From NCBI RefSeq assembly GCF_014647495.1, contig NZ_BMPH01000020.1:1-47689 (forward strand): a stretch of DNA of 47,689 nucleotides, read 5' to 3'. Below are positions 34,100 to 41,695 of this stretch, in pieces (the first letter of the stretch is position 1; the number at the start of each line of letters is the position of its first letter). The notes beneath the pieces were generated by a model. It made no database searches and was not told the origin of the DNA. It worked only from the letters and a program-made list of their open reading frames with translations. The DNA comes from Glutamicibacter protophormiae (GTDB taxonomy: Bacteria > Actinomycetota > Actinomycetes > Actinomycetales > Micrococcaceae). The translations under genes were made by a program, and so were the position numbers.

Positions 34100-34488
34100 G
34101 CCGGCTCCCCCACGATCTTCAACGACTCCAAGACCTCATCAATGCGCGCCACCGTCGCGCGCAGATGCTCCAACGAATCGTGCAGCTCGTCCTTGATTTC
34201 ACCGGTCGTGTTCGCCACCCTGGCGATCTGGTTGATGTTGTTCCCCGCAGCGGCAAGACCACGCTGCAACAAGAACAACGAGGTAATCAGCTCATGACGT
34301 TCCGCAGCAGTCTCACCACGAGACTGCGACAACGTAGACTCCACCAACAACCGCGCCACCGACACGCCAACCTCGTCAGCCATCACCTGCAAAGCCAGGT
34401 TCTGCTCAACGGTCAGCTTCACCACGCGCCGCACCGAACGGCCACCGGTCGCGTTCGGTTGACGCTTGCGCGAATCAAAACGAGCCAT
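34096..34488 (-). CDS. mobC: MobC-like relaxosome accessory protein
   Basis: A 130-residue protein from the ATG at 34488 (MARFDSRKRQPNATGG). RRVVKLTVEQNLALQVMADEVGVSVARLLVESTL is a ribbon-helix-helix-like DNA-binding domain, and GLAAAGNNINQIARVANTTGEI is the conserved MobC box. The protein binds oriT and helps the relaxase open the strand. Translation is coupled to the relaxase. The DNA just upstream contains the candidate oriT dyad at 34579-34593. Confidence 0.88.
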   Translation of the reverse strand: MARFDSRKRQPNATGGRSVRRVVKLTVEQNLALQVMADEVGVSVARLLVESTLSQSRGETAAERHELITSLFLLQRGLAAAGNNINQIARVANTTGEIKDELHDSLEHLRATVARIDEVLESLKIVGEPA

Positions 34489-34578
34489 GCGAATCAACCT
34501 CCCAGCCCAGTGCAACACCAAACGACCCAATAGGTCGATTGTCCCACCCGCAGAATCGAAGATCAAGGACACAAGCAA

Positions 34579-34606
34579 CTTAGGGCACCTAAGTGTATAG
34601 CTTGCT
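34579..34606. other. Candidate oriT
   Basis: The dyad CTTAGG-GCA-CCTAAG (34579-34593) is followed by TGTATAGCTTGC. A short inverted repeat next to a nic-like sequence just upstream of mobC and the relaxase is the usual oriT position in mobilisation regions. The nic base cannot be fixed by eye. Confidence 0.5.
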
Positions 34607-34748
34607 CCGCCTCCACGGCGGGGCACTCCAACTCACCAAGGTGCAACATGCGTTGGTTTCGCAGCGTGACCGCGCTACGCTGGAAACATCAGACCAGCGC
34701 CGGATCGGCCCCGCTAAGACGGCGCAGCCTAACCGGAAGGCGCAAACC

Positions 34749-35015
34749 ATGAGTGATGCTGCAACCCGCATTCTCGAACAGCTCCAAGCGCAAAACGACC
34801 TGCGCATGCAAGCCGCCAACGACATTGCCCAAGCCGTCGCCGACCGCGTGGAAGCCGAGCAGCAACTAGAGCAAGCCAAGGCCGCTGAAAAGCAAGCTTT
34901 CACCGCTGCGTTGAAAAAAGGCTGGACTCAAACCGAGCTGAATAAGATCGGCGCCCCATCCCGCCGCCGGCCTCGCAAAAAAGCCAACGAAACAACCCCA
35001 GCAGCCGAAAGTTAA
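34749..35015 (+). CDS. Small coiled-coil protein divergent from mobC
   Basis: An 88-residue protein from the ATG at 34749 (MSDAATRILEQLQAQ), chosen because GGAAGGCGCAAACC precedes it; longer frames would cross the oriT region. It is a charged helix with heptads (ADRVEAEQQLEQAKAAEKQAF), followed by a helix-turn-helix-like GWTQTELNKIGAPSRRR and a basic tail. It could bind DNA near oriT. It ends just before a very strong terminator. Unknown family. Confidence 0.6.
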   Translation: MSDAATRILEQLQAQNDLRMQAANDIAQAVADRVEAEQQLEQAKAAEKQAFTAALKKGWTQTELNKIGAPSRRRPRKKANETTPAAES

Positions 35016-35031
35016 ACGAACACACAGCAAT

Positions 35032-35065
35032 GGGCCGGCACTCACCTCACGGTGAGTGCCGGCCC
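35032..35065. terminator. Strong terminator hairpin
   Basis: GGGCCGGCACTCACC and GGTGAGTGCCGGCCC are perfect 15-base arms around TCAC, followed by ACTATTTATT. It ends the small coiled-coil gene, with repeat copy D starting 26 bases on. Confidence 0.9.
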
Positions 35066-35091
35066 ACTATTTATTCCTGGTTACGTGGGTG

Positions 35092-35250
35092 GCCTCCTGC
35101 CCACATGTGCACGAAAAAGCCCTCCCGCTCCGCTGCTTTTTTCGCACACATGATGGACAGCAGGAACCAAACGACCGCCCGCACACAAGTCACAAGCTGC
35201 GGTACCTGAGTTCACTTACGACGGGTGATCGTGGCCTGTGCACGGCCTCT
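35092..35250 (+). repeat. Structured repeat element, copy D (inverted relative to A-C)
   Basis: This is the same element in the opposite orientation, but again downstream of a gene in the direction of transcription. Its central stem has changed from CAG-AAAAGC/GCTTTT-CTG to CGAAAAAGC/GCTTTTTTCG. Both arms have changed together, so the structure is kept despite sequence drift. Confidence 0.8.
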
Positions 35251-35332
35251 AGTACAGATGGCACGCGGGAGTAAATTTTACTGTTGCACTTACGTACTTT
35301 CCCCGGCCCCCCGATGCCTGAGTGTGACACGT

Positions 35333-35404
35333 CCCGGTCACCTGTCAAGGGCGCTACGCGTCGCTGCGCGATGGGCTGCGCCCACCCTGGACAGGAAACC
35401 GGGG
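35333..35404. repeat. Long imperfect inverted repeat between copy D and the zeta gene
   Basis: The left arm CCCGGT-CA-CCTGTC-AAGGGCGC pairs with the right arm GCGCCC...GGACAGG-AA-ACCGGG, with a GC-rich interior containing further short dyads. It could be a second-strand origin, a transfer-related site or a terminator. It is at the 3-prime side of the zeta toxin gene. Confidence 0.55.
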
Positions 35405-35446
35405 CGTGTAGTTCGGCATGTATCGGGGGACGGGGAGGGTGTGCCG

Positions 35447-36448
35447 TTAGTCTCCGATTCCGGTTCCTCGGCCTGTACCAGGGCGGTTCATTTTTCGGAG
35501 AGTTTTCGGCACTTCGTGCGCCGTGGGAAAAGCTTTCCGTGCTATCGCGACCCTACGCGCCGTGAGCTTTCCTTCTTGTTTCACAAGATCAATCTCCGGT
35601 CCGTCCGCACCGCGACGGTACTGCTGGAAACAAATCACTCCCTTGCCGTGATCAGCAAGCCATCGAGCCGCTTCCTGGGTCGTCGATGGGCCGCTAGGAT
35701 CGGGAAAAGTGTCGTTCGCAAATTCCGAAGGCACAGGCCTGCCCCCCAGCTCGTTATTCCCTTCCAGATAGTCTCGATGGGCGCTCTCCCACCGCCCATA
35801 GATACCGGCTTTGGACTCGGCGGCAGTGCCTTGGACACTCACCACGTCATAGGTATAGTTCTGGTCATCCAACCTGGCCATGACGCCGCGTGCCGAGTCC
35901 ACATCTTTCAGCACGGTGTCAATAATGAAATCCTGACCCTCTCGCTGCAACTGTTGTTGCAACTGGCGACTAACCATTGAGGATTCCTGATGCACCAGAG
36001 TGGAATACTCCATCGGGGCAAACGCGTGGCCCTGCTCTTTAAGCTCAGCCATGAGCGGGGTGTCTAGGGCATCGAGGGTGCCCATACGCAGTTCGTGCTC
36101 AATGATCTTTTCCTTGAACCGATCCGGGTCACATGCCACGAATCCAGGCAGATCATTCAGTCGCTCTCGCTGGATCGTTCCCTTCCCCATACCCGGTGCA
36201 CCAGCCATGACCACCGCATGATGGTTGGCGCCGATCTCAGCCTTCAGGGCTGCTTCCTGGATGACCTCGTTGATCCATCGTTCATGCAACGCTTCACGCT
36301 CAGGCGTAGGAATATAGGTGCCGCCAACCCGCGTATAGTTCGCCGGCTGATTAATCGTCGCCTGAGGCCCGAGGGGATTCATCGCCGCATCTGCCATGAC
36401 CTTCTGCAAGACGGCATAGTGTTCCGCGATCCGCTGGTCAATCTCCAA
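35447..36448 (-). CDS. Zeta-type toxin (P-loop kinase)
   Basis: A 333-residue protein with a zeta-toxin domain: Walker A GAPGMGKGT near 83-91, then VACDPDRFKEKI, a helical segment and FIIDTVLKDVDSARGVMARL, the usual zeta pattern. Zeta toxins phosphorylate UDP-N-acetylglucosamine precursors of the cell wall or other nucleotide substrates. The start is TTG at 36448, preceded by TTAGGAGA. It follows the HTH partner gene by 20 bases in one operon. There is no epsilon-type antitoxin by sequence; the HTH protein is the only candidate. Confidence 0.8.
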   Translation of the reverse strand: MEIDQRIAEHYAVLQKVMADAAMNPLGPQATINQPANYTRVGGTYIPTPEREALHERWINEVIQEAALKAEIGANHHAVVMAGAPGMGKGTIQRERLNDLPGFVACDPDRFKEKIIEHELRMGTLDALDTPLMAELKEQGHAFAPMEYSTLVHQESSMVSRQLQQQLQREGQDFIIDTVLKDVDSARGVMARLDDQNYTYDVVSVQGTAAESKAGIYGRWESAHRDYLEGNNELGGRPVPSEFANDTFPDPSGPSTTQEAARWLADHGKGVICFQQYRRGADGPEIDLVKQEGKLTARRVAIARKAFPTAHEVPKTLRKMNRPGTGRGTGIGD

Positions 36449-36468
36449 CAGCCAAGTCTCCTAACGCG

Positions 36469-36936
36469 TCAAGATGACGCAGTTATCCGGGCAACAATCT
36501 CCGCATAAGCCTCACCGTCAATCAGACCCAGACGCTTAGCGACCACCACATCATCGAACGTACCAGAATCCGTATCCTGGTAGTCCCCATACTCATCAGC
36601 CATAGGAGTCGGCGGATAAGGCCACGCTGCCAGCTCCATAATCATCGCCTCGCGCTCAAGCAGTCCCGCCGCATACCGCTGGCACACCTCATAAGGGGTC
36701 GCACTACTGTGGCCATCCAGCACATCAACAACATCCACAGCACCCTTCAGGGCCTTCGCCACAGCCGGCTGCGAGACTCCCAGCGTCTGCGCAAGGACCT
36801 TCTGCGGAATCTTCTCACCCAGCGCAGCCTTCAAAACACGCTTGTAATCAAGATCCCCCACCGCTCTCAACGCCCGATGCCGCCGCAAAGCCGCCAAAAT
36901 CGCAGCATTCCACGGGCCTTCAACAGCCTGACTCAT
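36469..36936 (-). CDS. HTH protein, probable antitoxin of the zeta toxin
   Basis: A 155-residue protein from the ATG at 36936 after AAGGGGGAGTG. KIPQKVLAQTLGVSQPAVAKALKGA (about 43-67) is a helix-turn-helix. The C-terminal half is acidic (ADEYGDYQDTDSGTFDDVVVAKRLGL) and could bind the toxin. The 16-base dyad at 36979-36994 lies just upstream and is a likely operator, which fits an autoregulated antitoxin. The toxin gene follows. The antitoxin activity is inferred from position and shape. Confidence 0.65.
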   Translation of the reverse strand: MSQAVEGPWNAAILAALRRHRALRAVGDLDYKRVLKAALGEKIPQKVLAQTLGVSQPAVAKALKGAVDVVDVLDGHSSATPYEVCQRYAAGLLEREAMIMELAAWPYPPTPMADEYGDYQDTDSGTFDDVVVAKRLGLIDGEAYAEIVARITASS

Positions 36937-36978
36937 CACTCCCCCTTAAACCAGAATTTCCACGCACTTCAACCTAAT

Positions 36979-36994
36979 TATAACCTTGGTTATA
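36979..36994. promoter_or_regulatory. Dyad operator of the zeta operon
   Basis: TATAACC-TT-GGTTATA has two perfect seven-base arms in an otherwise AT-rich spot, 43 bases ahead of the HTH gene start. It is a natural operator for the HTH protein and may overlap a promoter -10. Confidence 0.55.
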
Positions 36995-37153
36995 TAGATA
37001 ATTCAAGGATTCATAGGTCGATAACGAGCGGCACTTAGTAGCAGCACTAATCCCACGGATCGAGTTGAACCGGTCCTAATCCTTCTCGGCATCCACCTAT
37101 GTCAGGCGCGGCCATAAGCCAATTCTCTAAAGTTGACCTCTCGGCTTATCTAG

Positions 37154-38014
37154 ATGAGCCACTACGCGCCAACAGGAGCGCAAGGCCAGCATGCCAATAA
37201 ACTGGCACTTATGAACGATATGAAGAAAATCAACCTTGGAGAGCTTTGGCGAACAGATGCGCAGATGCTCCAGTTCGAACTGGCGCGTCTACGCAAAATC
37301 ATTAGACACAACGCCACTAGCGGCACAGGGGCAGAAGAAGCGTTGCGAAAGTTCCTGCAGGCGCGGCTTCCGTCTTCATTAGGCGTAACTCAAGGTCAGA
37401 TAATCGACAGTCACGGCGATATCAGCCTGCAGTCTGACGTAATCATCTATGACGCTAAGCGAACACCTCACATCTTCCACTCACCCGAAGACGGAACGTC
37501 AGTGGTGCCAGCAGAGGGGGTCGTTGCCGTTATTGAGGTCAAGTCGAGTATCTCAAAAACGGACATCCCCGGGGTCATCAAGAATATGCAGCAAGTAAAG
37601 CGCCTTAAGAAGGAAGCCTACTTCTACCCCCCTCCTGGGCACGTCGTTGGCTATGACCTTTACGGCCGAGGCCCGGCGCCGGCGTGGCCGATCACCTATT
37701 CCCTTTTCGCCTACGAAAGTGCCTCTGCGAAAAATCTCGCTGAGGCCTTTGAGGAACATAACAGGCCACTAGAGGTGGATAAGCGCATTGACAACGCTTG
37801 CTTTCTAGACAAAGGAGCTCTATTAAATATGGATGAAAAGGGCGGCTACCATGCGCTCCCTACAGATCAGACGACTCACTTCGTCGGTACCTCAGCCGAT
37901 GCCTTGCTCTATTGGTACGCAGCTGCTTCCAGCGTATGGCTTCAGGCGCAGCACTACCCCATCAATATGGTGATCTACGCACAGAGGCACGATTCCATAG
38001 GCGAGGAATCGTGA
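37154..38014 (+). CDS. DUF6602-like protein with PD-(D/E)XK nuclease signature
   Basis: A protein of up to 286 residues; a later ATG at 37211 (MNDMKKINLGELW) is an alternative start, and neither has a strong ribosome site. LQSDVIIYDAKRTPHIF and VVAVIEVKSSISKTDI give the Asp and Glu-X-Lys of a PD-(D/E)XK nuclease core, separated by about 40 residues as usual. DUF6602 members occur in genomic islands and are suspected of defence roles. No helicase or methylase partner is adjacent. It is alone between the zeta operon and the resolvase. Confidence 0.7.
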   Translation: MSHYAPTGAQGQHANKLALMNDMKKINLGELWRTDAQMLQFELARLRKIIRHNATSGTGAEEALRKFLQARLPSSLGVTQGQIIDSHGDISLQSDVIIYDAKRTPHIFHSPEDGTSVVPAEGVVAVIEVKSSISKTDIPGVIKNMQQVKRLKKEAYFYPPPGHVVGYDLYGRGPAPAWPITYSLFAYESASAKNLAEAFEEHNRPLEVDKRIDNACFLDKGALLNMDEKGGYHALPTDQTTHFVGTSADALLYWYAAASSVWLQAQHYPINMVIYAQRHDSIGEES

Positions 38015-38122
38015 GCAGCCGCCACCTGGCCCATAAACCAATCGTCAAACTTCGACTCACCCAAATGCGCGCCGTTGCCCCAATGTACCCACAGCAACCG
38101 TACCTAATCGCAATATCCGATA

Positions 38123-38275
38123 TGTCTTGAAACCTATAGGTTGCAAGACGTCTCACCACGCACCACTCCCCCGGTTAAAAATCCGCGGAAACTCAACGGT
38201 CTAAAATTCTTGCAACTATGTGTCGCAACCAATGACGTAAAATCATGCCTGCACCATTAGTTGCGAGACACTTTC
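38123..38275. other. Candidate res site with three resolvase subsites
   Basis: Subsite I is a 28-base dyad at 38123-38150 with arms GTCTTG-AACCT and AGGTT-CAAGAC around a central TA. Subsite II at 38208-38231 pairs TTGCAAC with TGTCGCAA. Subsite III near 38259-38271 carries TTGCGAGACA. The half-sites share the same word, and the spacing resembles other res sites upstream of serine resolvases. Confidence 0.65.
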
Positions 38276-38284
38276 GAAGGACCA

Positions 38285-38890
38285 ATGCCCAAACTGATCG
38301 GCTACGCCCGCGTATCCACCAAAGCCCAAGACGCCGACCGACAAATCCAAGACCTCCTTGCGGCCGGTGTTCGCCGCGACGACCTCTACACCGACCACGG
38401 CCAATCCGGAGCACTGGCCAAACGACCTGGGTTAGATAAAGCGCTGACCGCGCTGCATCCGGATGACACCCTCATAATCACCACCTTGGACCGGCTCGGG
38501 CGCTCCACCCAGAAAATGCTCGAACTCGCCCAGGAACTACGCGAACGCAATATCGGGCTCCGCGTGCTGAACCTCGGCGGCGGCGACGTGGACACCAAAA
38601 CACCCATGGGAGCCATGGTCTTCACCGTCATGGCCGCCTTGGCCCAAATGGAACTAGAGATCAAACGCGAACGCATCACCGACTCCGTCAGCAAACGCCG
38701 CACCACCGGCAGCGACCTCGGCGGCCGGCGCCCCACCTTCACCGAATCACAGATCCGCACTGCCGCAAAACTCATCCAGGCCGGCGAACCCGCAACACAA
38801 GTCGCCAAAGACATGGGAATGTCCCGCGCGACCCTCTACCGACGAATCAACGCCAGCAATTTAGAAGAGAGGGCCGGAAGTCATGAATGA
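38285..38890 (+). CDS. Serine resolvase/invertase
   Basis: A 201-residue serine recombinase from the ATG at 38285. The catalytic Ser11 is in YARVSTKAQ; the motifs LDRLGRSTQKMLEL, MGAMVFTVMAALAQMELEIKRERI and a C-terminal HTH (EPATQVAKDMGMSRATLYRRI) follow. Such enzymes resolve plasmid multimers or transposon cointegrates at a res site, here present directly upstream. It overlaps the next gene by eight bases. There is no Tn3-type transposase nearby, which favours multimer resolution. Confidence 0.9.
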   Translation: MPKLIGYARVSTKAQDADRQIQDLLAAGVRRDDLYTDHGQSGALAKRPGLDKALTALHPDDTLIITTLDRLGRSTQKMLELAQELRERNIGLRVLNLGGGDVDTKTPMGAMVFTVMAALAQMELEIKRERITDSVSKRRTTGSDLGGRRPTFTESQIRTAAKLIQAGEPATQVAKDMGMSRATLYRRINASNLEERAGSHE

Positions 38891-39410
38891 AAAAACGACA
38901 CATCAACGGAAAATCGCCTACTTGAAATCGGTCTCCCAAGAGACACTGCTCAGCGAATACCAGCTCCAAGCACTTTGTAGAGAAAACTCCGTCCAGGTGA
39001 ACCAAGGCGCTGTAGGTGACTTCATTTCAGCAACAGACCGCCGCGTCCTTCTGCAAATAATCGGTCCAGTCAAACGGCCCTCTAGGTATAAGCCTTCGCG
39101 TGCAGTTAAAGATCCTCGACAAAAAGCTTTAGATTTAACCAACCGAATTGCCCGCTTACGTCAGGGGCTTCATCACCGGGATCGAGATGACGCTCTGGCT
39201 GCAATTTCACGTTGCACTAAATTGCTCGACACCCTGGAAAAACAGCGAAACCTTACGAGCCAAGATCTGGAATCCTTCAAGGTACTGAGGAAACAGTTAA
39301 AATCGCTACACACGGTGGCGATTACACTGCCGACCCAGAATCTTGTGCCGAATTCGAAAAGACCGAACATGCGAGGTGGACTCCCCTCATTAGGCAAGAA
39401 CAAGCGGTAG
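38883..39410 (+). CDS. Hypothetical basic protein coupled to the resolvase
   Basis: A 175-residue basic protein whose ATG lies inside the end of the resolvase gene, which implies translational coupling. It has a helical middle part with many Arg and Leu residues (ALDLTNRIARLRQGLHHRDRDDALAAISRCTKLLDTLEKQ), consistent with a coiled coil, and a basic tail (LPSLGKNKR). A partner of the resolvase or a nucleoid-type protein would fit. No family was recognised. Confidence 0.65.
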   Translation: MNEKTTHQRKIAYLKSVSQETLLSEYQLQALCRENSVQVNQGAVGDFISATDRRVLLQIIGPVKRPSRYKPSRAVKDPRQKALDLTNRIARLRQGLHHRDRDDALAAISRCTKLLDTLEKQRNLTSQDLESFKVLRKQLKSLHTVAITLPTQNLVPNSKRPNMRGGLPSLGKNKR

Positions 39411-39611
39411 CAGGAAAATTTAGAGTTTCTTCGTCAATGAATTTGAAACATGATGGTGTCAGAAACGGTTCCTCGGGTCATCCGGACAAAAAGTTATGGT
39501 CCCAAGTATCGGGATAGCCCGAAGTGATAAAGGGTCAGGTGAAGTGAGGCTCCCCACCTGCACCTTTTCTGTTCCCGTAAACGATCGTTTTCGACCGCTC
39601 CACCCGCACAC

Positions 39612-40016
39612 TTACACCACAGCGGTCGCCTCAATCTCAACCAACACCCCAGGCTCAAAAAGCTGCACCACCGCGATCAACGACGCCGGCGGCATCGGCA
39701 TCGGCAACCCCACTTCCTGAGCCACAGATTCCACCCCCGCCATGAACTCCCCCATCTTCGACGGCTCCCACTCGGTGACATACACCGTCAGCCTCACCAC
39801 ATCCCGGAATTCTGCCCCCGCACCCTGCAACCCACGCCGCACATTACGCAAGGCTTGGCCGACCTGGCCAGCCAGATCAGACGGAATCGGGCCCCCATCA
39901 GGCATATGGGCTACCTGCCCAGCCACGTGAACATACCGTGTCCCGGTCCCCACCGCGACGTGATGATACGGGGTCTGAGGGATCATCCCCTCCGGGCTCA
40001 AATACTGTACTGGCAT
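39612..40016 (-). CDS. RidA/YjgF-family protein
   Basis: A 134-residue protein with the RidA fold. HVAGQVAHMPDGG, FRDVVRLTVYVTEW and the C-terminal MPPASLIAVVQLFEPGVLVEIEATAV match the family. RidA proteins hydrolyse reactive imines or enamines. The key Arg that binds the substrate carboxylate is not in its usual place near the end (S-L-I replaces the R-x-x motif), so another substrate or a binding role is possible. It is divergent from the HxlR gene, which probably controls it. Confidence 0.82.
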   Translation of the reverse strand: MPVQYLSPEGMIPQTPYHHVAVGTGTRYVHVAGQVAHMPDGGPIPSDLAGQVGQALRNVRRGLQGAGAEFRDVVRLTVYVTEWEPSKMGEFMAGVESVAQEVGLPMPMPPASLIAVVQLFEPGVLVEIEATAVV

Positions 40017-40051
40017 GCCATTCTCCTCATCTCTTGCCCTGCGAACTGCAG

Positions 40052-40066
40052 GTATACAATTTATAC
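40052..40066. promoter_or_regulatory. HxlR-type operator between the RidA-like and HxlR genes
   Basis: GTATA-CAATT-TATAC is a perfect dyad of the kind bound by HxlR/MarR-like regulators, centred in the 87 bases between the two divergent genes. It would cover both promoters. Confidence 0.7.
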
Positions 40067-40103
40067 TTGGTCAACAAAAGCTACTGCAACGAAACCAGGT
40101 ATC

Positions 40104-40487
40104 GTGCCCGAAACCACCCCCTCACCACTCACCCTCTCAACGCCCCATCGCGAGCTACTCGATCAGGTCCTCGATAAATGGTCACTGCTGGTCATGAGCG
40201 AACTATGCGATTCTCCCCGGCGATTCAACGAACTGCGCCGAGCCATTCCTGACGTCAGCCAAAAATCACTGACAACCACCCTGCGCCGCTTGGAGCGCAA
40301 CGGTGTCATCGAACGCCACCTCCTCAGCTCACGGCCCGTCGCAGTGCAATACCAGATCACGCCCCTAGGCAAGTCCATGCGCAGCCCGATCGAAGAAATA
40401 CTCGCGTGGGCAACACGCAACATGGAAAGAATCAACCAAGCCCGAGCCCGCTTCGACAACACAGTCCTCCCATCCCACAGCGAGTAA
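40104..40487 (+). CDS. HxlR-family transcription regulator
   Basis: A 127-residue protein from the GTG at 40104. DKWSLLVMSELCDSPRRFNELRRAIPDVSQKSLTTTLRRLERNGVIER is the classical HxlR winged helix, followed by VQYQITPLGKSM. A longer frame from 39855 overlaps the RidA-like gene and the operator, so it is unlikely. HxlR proteins sense electrophiles or aldehydes, often through cysteines; here only one Cys (ELCDSP) is present, as in some redox sensors of the family. Confidence 0.85.
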   Translation: MPETTPSPLTLSTPHRELLDQVLDKWSLLVMSELCDSPRRFNELRRAIPDVSQKSLTTTLRRLERNGVIERHLLSSRPVAVQYQITPLGKSMRSPIEEILAWATRNMERINQARARFDNTVLPSHSE

Positions 40488-40875
40488 CCAAGTCACACCC
40501 CACAAAGGAAACCTTTTTCGCGCAAACGTAAGGTGCTTCTCAGTCCCGCGAATGCCAGCGATGCCCACGCCCTGTGTTCCTGACGTCTGTGGGCATTGCG
40601 CACGCCCCGCTACCCAAGGAGTGAAGTGCGCTAACGCCTCGACAAATCTGCTCGACGCCTGACATCCCACGACCGGGAAAGCGGAAGGCTGCGCCAGCCT
40701 CTTCTGCGCGGCAATTCAACCGTCCCATTTCCCGATCTAGACGGTATCCTCAGAGAAACACTCCACGATGATCACCGAGCGCCCAAAGCGAAACACGGGG
40801 AAAACTTCTGCGGTTTGGAACCGCAGGCTTCGTGAACGATTCACTCTTGGCGAGCTGCCATCAGCGGAGGAATAG
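40488..40875. other. Gene-free region after hxlR-like gene
   Basis: No coding frame looks real. Both strands carry only short frames with biased composition. A short AAAGGAAACCTTTTT dyad near 40504 may end the HxlR gene. I see nothing else. Confidence 0.4.
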
Positions 40876-41316
40876 ATGAACACCCCGAACCTGCATACCG
40901 ATACCACCCAACGCGTGCAAGAGCTCCTGCAATGCCCTGAAGCCAGAAGACACCTCACTTCATACGGGTGGCTGGAAGGCATGCCGGTAGTCTTCGCTCG
41001 CCCAGCTGAGCGTGTAGATGATGTCATGGGACTAGTTTCCGTTCACGGGCGGGCCGTACTGCTAGCCCTCACCGATGAGGCCGCCGATGATATTCAGTTA
41101 TGGCACATCACGGTTCCCAGCCCGATCTTCGCCCGGGTTGCGCCCCTGCCCTCCGAGGCCACAGTGCGAGAACTCTGCGTGAGACACGCAGGAAATCGAC
41201 TCACACCGTTCCGGGTGGCATTCTGGGCCCACAGCGCCGCGATCAACGAAATCCCGCTTCATCCCCGCACCGATCGAAACCCCACACAGAATCCCTCGAC
41301 CAGTTATAACGGTTAG
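40876..41316 (+). CDS. Hypothetical protein, paralogue 1
   Basis: A 146-residue protein with the ATG after AGCGGAGGAATAG. It shares a clear core with the protein at 41696-42130: RVQELL, EARRHLTSYGW, GMPVVFARPAE, DVMGLVSVHGRAVLLALTDEA, then VPSP and a final FRVAFW. This suggests a small alpha/beta domain duplicated in tandem. Neither signal peptide nor membrane segment is present. The two copies have diverged strongly, so the duplication is old, and each has its own upstream region. The function is unknown. Confidence 0.7.
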   Translation: MNTPNLHTDTTQRVQELLQCPEARRHLTSYGWLEGMPVVFARPAERVDDVMGLVSVHGRAVLLALTDEAADDIQLWHITVPSPIFARVAPLPSEATVRELCVRHAGNRLTPFRVAFWAHSAAINEIPLHPRTDRNPTQNPSTSYNG

Positions 41317-41695
41317 ATTACAACCAGTTCCACCAGCAGTATCCTCCAGGAATCCTGAGAAGATTTGCCCCTTTGGGATTATTGGACCTATGTTCCAAAT
41401 CACAGGCGCTCTTCTCCTCTTCAAAATACTGTCTGACTAGTAGTTATAATTTAGAAATTCTTGTTAATAATGGTTCTTCAACCGTCCGCGCAACGGCCGG
41501 TTTCCCGTGAATTTATTGCGTTGACATGAACTTTTATTGACCTTTCGTGCAGGACTATCCCTGATGGGGATAGGGTTTTAGGGTAGTAATAGCGCCGTAA
41601 ACGGGCAGGATGAGAGGTAGCCGGTTTGCGTGGTGGCTTGTTCCAAGTTGATGGGGATCACTCGGAAGACTCAAGAACACAGTGAGGTAGTACCA
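41317..41695. other. Intergenic region with promoter for paralogue 2
   Basis: No gene was seen. TTGACA at 41521 and TTGACC 16 bases on are -35-like. The dyad CTATCCC-TGAT-GGGGATAG at 41555-41573 sits downstream and could be an operator or an early transcript hairpin. AT-rich sequence around 41440 may be another promoter. Confidence 0.45.

Noticed and set aside
38285-39410. Tn3-type transposon
   Set aside because: A serine resolvase is present, but no Tn3 transposase or 38-base terminal repeats were found.
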